The notes under the pieces are model-generated. The model did no database searches. It worked only from the letters and a program-made list of their open reading frames with translations, and was not told the DNA's origin. 64,000 nt of DNA from Cherax quadricarinatus (taxonomy: Eukaryota > Arthropoda > Malacostraca > Decapoda > Parastacidae): positions 105,750-169,749 of the forward strand of contig NW_027195540.1 in the NCBI RefSeq assembly GCF_038502225.1, written 5' to 3'. Below are positions 45,701 through 56,740 of this stretch, one piece after another; position 1 is the stretch's first letter, and every line of letters begins with the position of its first letter. Made by a program: the position numbers and the translations under genes.

Positions 45701-47486
45701 TAATGACCCTCGTGTAGTAGATAGTCTTAATGACCCTCGTGTAGTAGATAGTCTTAATGACCCTCGTGTAGTAGATAGTCTTAATGACCCTCGTGTAGTA
45801 GATAGTCTTAATGACCCTCGTGTAGTAGATAGTCTTAATGACCCTCGTGTAGTAGATAGTCTTAATGACCCTCGTGTAGTAGATAGTCTTAATGACCCTC
45901 GTGTAGTAGATAGTCTTAATGACCCTCGTGTAGTAGATAGTCTTAATGACCCTCGTGTAGTAGATAGTCTTAATGACCCTCGTGTAGTAGATAGTCTTAA
46001 TGACCCTCGTGTAGTAGATAGTCTTAATGACCCTCGTGTAGTAGATAGTCTTAATGACCCTCGTGTAGTAGATAGTCTTAATGACCCTCGTGTAGTAGAT
46101 AGTCTTAATGACCCTCGTGTAGTAGATAGTCTTAATGACCCTCGTGTAGTAGATAGTCTTAATGACCCTCGTGTAGTAGATAGTCTTAATGACCCTCGTG
46201 TAGTAGATAGTCTTAATGACCCTCGTGTAGTAGATAGTCTTAATGACCCTCGTGTAGTAGATAGTCTTAATGACCCTCGTGTAGTAGATAGTCTTAATGA
46301 CCCTCGTGTAGTAGATAGTCTTAATGACCCTCGTGTAGTAGATAGTCTTAATGACCCTCGTGTAGTAGATAGTCTTAATGACCCTCGTGTAGTAGATAGT
46401 CTTAATGACCCTCGTGTAGTAGATAGTCTTAATGACCCTCGTGTAGTAGATAGTCTTAATGACCCTCGTGTAGTAGATAGTCTTAATGACCCTCGTGTAG
46501 TAGATAGTCTTAATGACCCTCGTGTAGTAGATAGTCTTAATGACCCTCGTGTAGTAGATAGTCTTAATGACCCTCGTGTAGTAGATAGTCTTAATGACCC
46601 TCGTGTAGTAGATAGTCTTAATGACCCTCGTGTAGTAGATAGTCTTAATGACCCTCGTGTAGTAGATAGTCTTAATGACCCTCGTGTAGTAGATAGTCTT
46701 AATGACCCTCGTGTAGTAGATAGTCTTAATGACCCTCGTGTAGTAGATAGTCTTAATGACCCTCGTGTAGTAGATAGTCTTAATGACCCTCGTGTAGTAG
46801 ATAGTCTTAATGACCCTCGTGTAGTAGATAGTCTTAATGACCCTCGTGTAGTAGATAGTCTTAATGACCCTCGTGTAGTAGATAGTCTTAATGACCCTCG
46901 TGTAGTAGATAGTCTTAATGACCCTCGTGTAGTAGATAGTCTTAATGACCCTCGTGTAGTAGATAGTCTTAATGACCCTCGTGTAGTAGATAGTCTTAAT
47001 GACCCTCGTGTAGTAGATAGTCTTAATGACCCTCGTGTAGTAGATAGTCTTAATGACCCTCGTGTAGTAGATAGTCTTAATGACCCTCGTGTAGTAGATA
47101 GTCTTAATGACCCTCGTGTAGTAGATAGTCTTAATGACCCTCGTGTAGTAGATAGTCTTAATGACCCTCGTGTAGTAGATAGTCTTAATGACCCTCGTGT
47201 AGTAGATAGTCTTAATGACCCTCGTGTAGTAGATAGTCTTAATGACCCTCGTGTAGTAGATAGTCTTAATGACCCTCGTGTAGTAGATAGTCTTAATGAC
47301 CCTCGTGTAGTAGATAGTCTTAATGACCCTCGTGTAGTAGATAGTCTTAATGACCCTCGTGTAGTAGATAGTCTTAATGACCCTCGTGTAGTAGATAGTC
47401 TTAATGACCCTCGTGTAGTAGATAGTCTTAATGACCCTCGTGTAGTAGATAGTCTTAATGACCCTCGTGTAGTAGATAGTCTTAAT
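42764..47486. repeat. Perfect 27-bp block, about 175 apparently identical units
   Basis: Between the last 23-bp unit (42741-42763) and the first substitution (taataacc at 47487) I see no mismatch. The repeat phase against the 60-base lines returns every 540 bases without drift, so there is no net indel. This is by far the most uniform stretch of the window. It implies very recent expansion or homogenisation, or a copy number produced by assembly. Confidence 0.85.
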
Positions 47487-47612
47487 AACCCTCGTGTAGC
47501 AGATAGTCTTAATGACCCTCGTGTAGTAGATAGTCTTAATGTCCCTCGTGTAGTAGATAGTCCTAATGACCCTCGTTTAGTAGATAGTCTTAATGACCAT
47601 CGTGTAGTAGAT

Positions 47613-47905
47613 AGTCTTTATATCCCTCGTGTAGCAGATAGTCTTAATGACCCTCGTGTAGTAGATAGTCTTAATGTCCCTCATGTAGTAGATAGTCTTA
47701 ATGACCCTCGTGTAGTAGATAGTCTTAATTGCCCTCGTCCAGTAGATAGTCTTAATGACCCTCGTGTAGTAGTCTTAATGACCCTCGTGTAGTAGATAGT
47801 CTTAATGACCTTCGTGTAGTAGATAGTTTTAATGACCCTCGTGTAGTAGATAGTCTTAATGACCCTCGTGTAGTAGTCTTAATGACCCTCATGTAGTAGA
47901 TAGTC
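47613..47905. repeat. Diverged 27-bp block, copy 1 of a duplicated segment
   Basis: The ordered rare variants are agtctttatatccctcg, gtagcag, aatgtccctcatg, gaccttcg, atagttttaat, and a 23-bp unit followed by ccctcatg. The same order is found at 56128-56343. This copy is 77 bp longer, which equals two 27-bp units plus one 23-bp unit. Confidence 0.85.
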
Positions 47906-48936
47906 TTAATGACCCTCGTGTAGTAGATAGTCTTAATGACCCTCGTGTAGTAGATAGTCTTAATGACCCTCATGTAGTAGATAGTCTTAATGACCCTCGT
48001 GTAGTAGATAGTCTTAATGACCCTCGTGTAGTAGATAGTCTTAATGACCCTCGTGTAGTAGATAGTCTTAATGACCCTCGTGTAGTAGATAGTCTTAATG
48101 ACCCTCGTGTAGTAGATAGTCTTAATGACCCTCATGTAGTAGATAGTCTTAATGACCCTCGTGTAGTAGATAGTCTTAATGACCCTCGTGTAGTAGATAG
48201 TCTTAATGACCCTCGTGTAGTAGATAGTCTTAATGACCCTCGTGTAGTAGATAGTCTTAATGACCTCTCTTAATGACCCTCGTGTAGTAGATAGTCTTAA
48301 TGACCCTCGTGTAGTAGATAGTCTTAATGACCCTCGTGTAGTAGATAGTCTTAATGACCCTCGTGTAGTAGATAGTCTTAATGACCCTCGTGTAGTAGAT
48401 AGTCTTAATGACCCTCGTGTAGTAGATAGTCTTAATGACCCTCGTAGTAGATAGTCTTAATGACCCTCGTGTAGTAGATAGTCTTAATGACCCTCGTGTA
48501 GTAGATAGTCTTAATGACCCTCGTGTAGTAGATAGTCTTAATGACCTTAATGACCCTCGTGTAGTAGATAGTCTTAATGACCCTCGTGTAGTAGATAGTC
48601 TTAATGACCCTCGTGTAGTAGATAGTCTTAATGACCCTCGTGTAGTAGATAGTCTTAATGACCCTCGTGTAGTAGATAGTCTTAATGACCCTCGTGTAGT
48701 AGATAGTCTTAATGACCCTCGTGTAGTAGATAGTCTTAATGACCCTCGTGTAGTAGATAGTCTTAATGACCCTCGTGTAGTTGATAGTCTTAATGACCCT
48801 CGTGTAGTAGTCTTAATGACCCTCGTGTAGTAGATAGTCTTAATGACCCTCGTCCAGTAGATAGTCTTAATGACCCTCGTGTAGTAGATAGTCTTAATGA
48901 CCCTCGTGTAGTAGGTTTTTTGAAACTCGTGTAGTA

Positions 48937-51900
48937 GATAGTCTTAATGACCCTCGTGTATTAGATAGTCTTAATGACCCTCGTTTAGTAGATAGTCTTA
49001 ATGACCCTCGTGTAGTAGATAGTCTTAATGACCCTCGTGTAGTAGATAGTCTTAATGACCCTCGTGTAGTAGATAGTCTTAATGACCCTCGTGTAGTAGA
49101 TAGTCTTAATGACCCTCGTGTAGTAGATAGTCTTAATGACCCTCGTGTAGTAGATAGTCTTAATGACCCTCGTGTAGTAGATAGTCTTAATGACCCTCGT
49201 GTAGTAGATAGTCTTAATGACCCTCGTGGAGTAGATAGTCTTAATGACCCTCGTGTAGTAGATAGTCTTAATGACCCTCGTGTAGTAGATAGTCTTAATG
49301 ACCCTCGTGTAGTAGATAGTCTTAATGACCCTCGTGTAGTAGATAGTCTTAATGACCCTCGTGTAGTAGATAGTCTTAATGACCCTCGTGTAGTAGATAG
49401 TCTTAATGACCCTCGTGTAGTAGATAGTCTTAATGACCCTCGTGTAGTAGATAGTCTTAATGACCCTCGTGTAGTAGATAGTCTTAATGACCCTCGTGTA
49501 GTAGATAGTCTTAATGACCCTCGTGTAGTAGATAGTCTTAATGACCCTCGTGTAGTAGATAGTCTTAATGACCCTCGTGTAGTAGATAGTCTTAATGACC
49601 CTCGTGTAGTAGATAGTCTTAATGACCCTCGTGTAGTAGATAGTCTTAATGACCCTCGTGTAGTAGATAGTCTTAATGACCCTCGTGTAGTAGATAGTCT
49701 TAATGACCCTCGTGTAGTAGATAGTCTTAATGACCCTCGTGTAGTAGATAGTCTTAATGACCCTCGTGTAGTAGATAGTCTTAATGACCCTCGTGTAGTA
49801 GATAGTCTTAATGACCCTCGTGTAGTAGATAGTCTTAATGACCCTCGTGTAGTAGATAGTCTTAATGACCCTCGTGTAGTAGATAGTCTTAATGACCCTC
49901 GTGTAGTAGATAGTCTTAATGACCCTCGTGTAGTAGATAGTCTTAATGACCCTCGTGTAGTAGATAGTCTTAATGACCCTCGTGTAGTAGATAGTCTTAA
50001 TGACCCTCGTGTAGTAGATAGTCTTAATGACCCTCGTGTAGTAGATAGTCTTAATGACCCTCGTGTAGTAGATAGTCTTAATGACCCTCGTGTAGTAGAT
50101 AGTCTTAATGACCCTCGTGTAGTAGATAGTCTTAATGACCCTCGTGTAGTAGATAGTCTTAATGACCCTCGTAGTAGATAGTCTTAATGACCCTCGTGTA
50201 GTAGATAGTCTTAATGACCCTCGTGTAGTAGATAGTCTTAATGACCCTCGTGTAGTAGATAGTCTTAATGACCCTCGTGTAGTAGATAGTCTTAATGACC
50301 CTCGTGTAGTAGATAGTCTTAATGACCCTCGTGTAGTAGATAGTCTTAATGACCCTCGTGTAGTAGATAGTCTTAATGACCCTCGTGTAGTAGATAGTCT
50401 TAATGACCCTCGTGTAGTAGATAGTCTTAATGACCCTCGTGTAGTAGATAGTCTTAATGACCCTCGTGTAGTAGATAGTCTTAATGACCCTCGTGTAGTA
50501 GATAGTCTTAATGACCCTCGTGTAGTAGATAGTCTTAATGACCCTCGTGTAGTAGATAGTCTTAATGACCCTCGTGTAGTAGATAGTCTTAATGACCCTC
50601 GTGTAGTAGATAGTCTTAATGACCCTCGTGTAGTAGATAGTCTTAATGACCCTCGTGTAGTAGATAGTCTTAATGACCCTCGTGTAGTAGATAGTCTTAA
50701 TGACCCTCGTGTAGTAGATAGTCTTAATGACCCTCGTGTAGTAGATAGTCTTAATGACCCTCGTGTAGTAGATAGTCTTAATGACCCTCGTGTAGTAGAT
50801 AGTCTTAATGACCCTCGTGTAGTAGATAGTCTTAATGACCCTCGTGTAGTAGATAGTCTTAATGACCCTCGTGTAGTAGATAGTCTTAATGACCCTCGTG
50901 TAGTAGATAGTCTTAATGACCCTCGTGTAGTAGATAGTCTTAATGACCCTCGTGTAGTAGATAGTCTTAATGACCCTCGTGTAGTAGATAGTCTTAATGA
51001 CCCTCGTGTAGTAGATAGTCTTAATGACCCTCGTGTAGTAGATAGTCTTAATGACCCTCGTGTAGTAGATAGTCTTAATGACCCTCGTGTAGTAGATAGT
51101 CTTAATGACCCTCGTGTAGTAGATAGTCTTAATGACCCTCGTGTAGTAGATAGTCTTAATGACCCTCGTGTAGTAGATAGTCTTAATGACCCTCGTGTAG
51201 TAGATAGTCTTAATGACCCTCGTGTAGTAGATAGTCTTAATGACCCTCGTGTAGTAGATAGTCTTAATGACCCTCGTGTAGTAGATAGTCTTAATGACCC
51301 TCGTGTAGTAGATAGTCTTAATGACCCTCGTGTAGTAGATAGTCTTAATGACCCTCGTGTAGTAGATAGTCTTAATGACCCTCGTGTAGTAGATAGTCTT
51401 AATGACCCTCGTGTAGTAGATAGTCTTAATGACCCTCGTGTAGTAGATAGTCTTAATGACCCTCGTGTAGTAGATAGTCTTAATGACCCTCGTGTAGTAG
51501 ATAGTCTTAATGACCCTCGTGTAGTAGATAGTCTTAATGACCCTCGTGTAGTAGATAGTCTTAATGACCCTCGTGTAGTAGATAGTCTTAATGACCCTCG
51601 TGTAGTAGATAGTCTTAATGACCCTCGTGTAGTAGATAGTCTTAATGACCCTCGTGTAGTAGATAGTCTTAATGACCCTCGTGTAGTAGATAGTCTTAAT
51701 GACCCTCGTGTAGTAGATAGTCTTAATGACCCTCGTGTAGTAGATAGTCTTAATGACCCTCGTGTAGTAGATAGTCTTAATGACCCTCGTGTAGTAGATA
51801 GTCTTAATGACCCTCGTGTAGTAGATAGTCTTAATGACCCTCGTGTAGTAGATAGTCTTAATGACCCTCGTGTAGTAGATAGTCTTAATGACCCTCGTGT

Positions 51901-52680
51901 AGTAGATAGTCTTAATGACCCTCGTGTAGTAGATAGTCATAATGACCCTCGTGTAGTAGATAGTCTTAATGACCCTCGTGTAGTAGATAGTCTTAATGAC
52001 CCTCGTGTAGTAGATAGTCTTAATGACCCTCGTGTAGTAGATAGTCATAATGACCCTCGTGTAGTAGATAGTCATAATGACCCTCGTGTAGTAGATAGTC
52101 TTAATGACCCTCGTGTAGTAGATAGTCTTAATGACCCTCGTGTAGTAGATAGTCTTAATGACCCTCGTGTAGTAGATAGTCTTAATGACCCTCGTGTAGT
52201 AGATAGTCTTAATGACCCTCGTGTAGTAGATAGTCTTAATGACCCTCGTGTAGTAGATAGTCTTAATGACCCTCGTGTAGTAGATAGTCTTAATGACCCT
52301 CGTGTAGTAGATAGTCTTAATGACCCTCGTGTAGTAGATAGTCTTAATGACCCTCGTGTAGTAGATAGTCTTAATGACCCTCGTGTAGTAGATAGTCTTA
52401 ATGACCCTCGTGTAGTAGATAGTCTTAATGACCCTCGTGTAGTAGATAGTCTTAATGACCCTCGTGTAGTAGATAGTCTTAAAGACCCTCGTGTAGTAGA
52501 TAGTCTTAATGACCCTCGTGTAGTAGATAGTCTTAATGACCCTCGTGTAGTAGATAGTCTTAATGACCCTCGTGTAGTAGATAGTCTTAATGACCCTCGT
52601 GTAGTAGATAGTCTTAATGACCCTCGTGTAGTAGATAGTCTTAATGACCCTCGTGTAGTAGATAGTCTTAATGACCCTCG
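48937..52680. repeat. Second near-perfect 27-bp block
   Basis: Long identical runs are interrupted by few changes: gtgga at about 49228, a 2-bp loss (cctcgtagtag) at about 50170, and gtcataatg in three units at about 51938, 52044 and 52071. The 2-bp loss is what brings an ATG into the VVDSLNDPR frame at 50162 and creates the long plus-strand frame. Confidence 0.8.
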
Positions 52681-55600
52681 TGCAGTAGATAGTCTTAATG
52701 ACTCTCGTGTAGTAGATAGTCTTAATGACCTTCGTGTAGAAGATAGTCTTAATGACCCTCGTGTGGTAGTCTTAATGACCCTCGTGTAGTAGATAGTCTT
52801 AATGACCCTCGTGTAGTAGATAGTCTTAATGACCCTCGTGTAGTAGATAGTCTTAATGACCCTCGTGTAGTAGATAGTCTTAATGACCCTCGTGTAGATA
52901 GTCTTAATAGATAGTCTTAATGACCCTCGTGTAGTAGATAGTCTTAATGACCCTCGTGTAGTAGATAGTCTTAATGACCCTCGTGTAGTAGATAGTCTTA
53001 ATGACCCTCGTGTAGTAGATAGTCTTAATGACCCTCGTGTAGTAGATAGTCTTAATGACCGTCGTGTAGTAGATAGTCTTAATGACCCTCGTGTAGTAGA
53101 TAGTCTTAATGACCCTCGTGAAGTAGATAGTCTTAACGACCCTCGTGTAGTAGATAGTCTTAATGACCCTCGTGTAGTAGATAGTCTTAATGACCCTCGT
53201 GTAGTAGGTTTTTTGAAAATCGTGTAGTAGATAGTCTTAATGACCCTCGTGTAGTAGGTTTTTTGAAACTCGTGTAGTAGATAGTCTTAATGACCCTCGT
53301 GTAGTAGATAGTCTTAATGACCCTCGTGTAGTAGATAGTCTTAATGACCGTCGTGTAGTAGATAGTCTTAATGACCCTCGTGTAGTAGATAGTCTTAATG
53401 ACCCTCGTGTAGTAGATAGTCTTAATGACCCACTTGTAACAGATAGTCTTAATGACCCTCGTGTAGTAGATAGTCTTAATGACCCTCGTGTAGTAGATAG
53501 TCTTAATGACCCTCGTGTAGTAGATAGTCTTAATGACCCTCGTGTAGTAGATAGTCTTAATGACCATCGTGTAGTAGATAGTCTTAATGACTCTCGTGTA
53601 GTAGATAAGTCTTAATGACCCTCGTGTAGTAGATAGTCTTAATGACCCTCGTGTAGTAGATAGTCTTAATGACTCTCGTGTAGTAGATAAGTCTTAATGA
53701 CCCTCGTGTAGTAGATAGTCTTAATGGCCCTCGTGTAGTAGATAGTCTTAATGACCCTCGTGTAGTAGATAGTCTTAATGACCCTCGTGTAGTAGATAGT
53801 CTTAATGACCCTCGTGTAGTAGATAGTCTTAATGACCCTCGTGTAGTAGATAGTCTTAATGACCCTCGTGTAGTAGATAGTCTTAATGACCCTCGTGTAG
53901 TAGATAGTCTTAATGACCCTCGTGTAGTAGATAGTCTTAATGACCCTCGTGTAGTAGATAGTCTTAATGACCCTCGTGTAGTAGATAGTCTTAATGACCC
54001 TCGTGTAGTAGATAGTCTTAATGACCCTCGTTTAGTAGTCTTAATGACCCTCGTGTAGTAGATAGTCTTAATGACCCTCGTGTAGTAGATAGTCTTATTG
54101 ACCCTCGTGTAGTAGATATTCTTAATGACCCTCGTGTAGTAGATAGTCTTAATGACCCTCGTGTAGTAGATAGTCTTAATGACCCTCGTGTAGTAGATAG
54201 TCTTAATGACCCTCGTGTAGTAGATAGTCTTAATGACCCTCGTGTAGTAGATAGTCTTAATGACCCTCGTGTAGTAGATAGTCTTAATGACCCTCGTGTA
54301 GTAGATAGTCTTAATGACCCTCGTGTAGTAGATAGTCTTAATGACCCTCGTGTAGTAGATAGTCTTAATGACCCTCGTGTAGTAGATAGTCTTAATGACC
54401 CTCGTGTAGTAGATAGTCTTAATGACCCTCGTGTAGTAGATAGTCTTAATGACCCTCGTGTAGTAGATAGTCTTAATGACCCTCGTGTAGTAGATAGTCT
54501 TAATGACCCTCGTGTAGTAGATAGTCTTAATGACCCTCGTGTAGTAGATAGTCTTAATGACCCTCGTGTAGTAGATAGTCTTAATGACCCTCGTGTAGTA
54601 GATAGTCTTAATGACCCTCGTGTAGTAGATAGTCTTAATGACCCTCGTGTAGTAGATAGTCTTAATGACCCTCGTGTAGTAGATAGTCTTAATGACCCTC
54701 GTGTAGTAGATAGTCTTAATGACCCTCGTGTAGTAGATAGTCTTAATGACCCTCGTGTAGTAGTCTTAATGACCCTCGTGAAGTAGTCTTAATGACCCTC
54801 GTGTAGTAGATAGTCTTAATGACCCTCGTGTAGTAGATAGTCTTAATGACCCTCGTGTAGTAGATAGTCTTAATGACCCTCGTGTAGTAGATAGTCTTAA
54901 TGACCATCGTGTAGTAGATAGTCTTAATGACCCTCGTGTAGTAGATAGTCTTAATGACCATCGTGTAGTAGATAGTCTTAATGACCCTCGTGTAGTAGTA
55001 GTCTTAATGACCCTCGTGTAGTAGATAGTCTTAATGACCCTCGTGTAGTAGATAGTCTTAATGACCCTCGTGTAGTAGATAGTCTTAATGACCCTCGTGT
55101 AGTAGATAGTCTTAATGACCCTCGTGTAGTAGATAGTCTTAATGACCCTCGTGTAGTAGATCGTCTTAATGACCCTCGTGTAGTAGATAGTCTTAATGAC
55201 CCTCGTGTAGTAGATAGTCTTAATGACCCTCGTGTAGTAGATAGTCTTAATGACCCTCGTGTAGTAGATAGTCTTAATGACCCTCGTGTAGTAGATAGTC
55301 TTAATGACCCTCGTGTAGTAGATAGTCTTAATGACCCTCGTGTAGTAGATAGTCTTAATGACCCTCGTGTAGTAGTTAGTCTTAATGACCCTCGTGTAGT
55401 AGATAGTCTTAATGACCCTCGTGTAGTAGATAGTCTTAATGACCCTCGTGTAGTAGATAGTCTTAATGACCCTCGTGTAGTAGATAGTCTTAATGACCCT
55501 CGTGTAGTAGATAGTCTTAATGACCCTCGTGTAGTAGATAGTCTTAATGACCCTCGTGTAGTAGATAGTCTTAATGACCCTCGTGTAGTAGATAGTCTTA

Positions 55601-56740
55601 ATGACCCTCGTGTAGTAGATAGTCTTAATGACCCTCGTGTAGTAGTCTTAATGACCCTTGTGTAGTAGATAGTCTTAATGACCCTCGTGTAGTAGATAGT
55701 CTTAATGAGCCTAGTCTTAATGACCCTCGTGTAGTAGATAGTCTTAATGACCCTCGTGTAGTAGATAGTCTTAATGACCCTCGTGTAGTAGATAGTCTTA
55801 ATGACCCTCGTGTAGTAGATAGTCTTAATGACCCTCGTGTAGTAGATAGTCTTAATGACCCTCGTGTAGTAGATAGTCTTAATGACCCTCGTGTAGTAGA
55901 TAGTCTTAATGACCCTCGTGTAGTAGATAGTCTTCTTATGACCCTGACTAGATGGTCTTAATGACCCTCGTGTAGTAGATAGTCTTAATGACCCTCGTGT
56001 AGTAGATAGTCTTAATGACCCTCGTGTAGTAAATAGTCTTAATGACCCTCGTGTAGTAGATAGTCTTAATGACCCTCGTGTAGTAGATAGTCTTAATGAC
56101 TCTCGTGTAGTAGATAGTCTTGAAGATAGTCTTTATATCCCTCGTGTAGCAGATAGTCTTAATGACCCTCGTGTAGTAGATAGTCTTAATGTCCCTCATT
56201 TAGTAGATAGTCTTAATGACCCTCGTGTAGTAGATAGTCTTAATGACCTTCGTGTAGTAGATAGTTTTAATGACCCTCGTGTAGTAGATAGTCTTAATGA
56301 CCCTCGTGTAGTAGTCTTAATGACCCTCATGTAGTAGATAGTCTTAATGACCCTCGTGTAGTAGATAGTCTTAATGACCTTCGTGTAGTAGATAGTCTTA
56401 ATGACCCTCGTGTAGTAGATAGTCTTAATGACTCTCATGTAGTAGATAATCTTAACGTCCCTCGTGTAGTAGATAGTTTTAATGACCCTCGTGTAGTAGA
56501 TAGTCTTAATGACCCTCGTGTAGTAGATAGTCTTAATGACCCTCGTGTAGTAGATAGTCTTAATGACCCTCGTGTAGTAGATAGTCTTAATGATCCTCGT
56601 GAAGTAGATAGTCTTAATGACCCTCGTGTAGTAGATAGTCTTAATGAAACTCGTGTAGTAGTCTTAATGACAATCGTGTAGATAGTCTTAATGACCCTCG
56701 TGTAGTAGTCTTAAAGACCCTCGTGTAGTAGGTAGTCTTA
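52681..56740. repeat. Moderately diverged right part of the 27-bp array
   Basis: Clean runs (for example 53700-54020, 54120-54760 and 55000-55630) alternate with variant units. These include gtaggttttttgaaa units at 53205 and 53257, gataagtc units at about 53600 and 53682, and 23-bp or shortened units at 54030, 54760-54790 and 55640. A fused unit lies at 55705-55716 and another at 55930-55950. Divergence rises steeply after 56640. Confidence 0.8.
56128..56343. repeat. Diverged 27-bp block, copy 2 of a duplicated segment
   Basis: It carries the same rare-variant series as 47613-47905, starting 8,515 bp further right, minus three units (77 bp). The only other clear difference is tcattta for tcatgta. 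It shows that kilobase-scale blocks were copied within the array. Confidence 0.85.

Larger units (their letters stand above)
42410..56740. repeat. 27-bp tandem repeat array (23-bp unit plus ATAG)
   Basis: This is the same family as the preceding array with ATAG added: gtgtagtagATAGtc then ttaatgaccctc. The change from 23-bp to 27-bp units begins at about 42410 and is complete by 42764. The unit leaves one plus frame (VVDSLNDPR) and two minus frames (TIYYTRVIK, LSTTRGSLR) without stops, giving open frames up to 875 codons on plus and 638 on minus over the same DNA. In perfect units the plus frame has no start codon, and there is no domain or codon bias, so I do not treat these as genes. Diverged patches lie at 47487-48936 and from about 52680 rightward. 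Confidence 0.96.

Noticed and set aside
50159..52789. Overlapping plus (VVDSLNDPR, 875 codons) and minus (TIYYTRVIK, 638 codons) frames
   Set aside because: Both strands are open over the same perfect 27-bp repeats. A start codon appears only where a 2-bp loss creates one, and identical repeats at 42764-47486 have no start at all.
1..56740. CRISPR-like arrays
   Set aside because: Repeats are directly contiguous with no unique spacers between units, and no cas-like genes are present.
1411..56740. CENP-B box as evidence of a centromeric satellite
   Set aside because: No unit matches the TTCG...A..CGGG pattern; a centromeric role cannot be argued from motif content.
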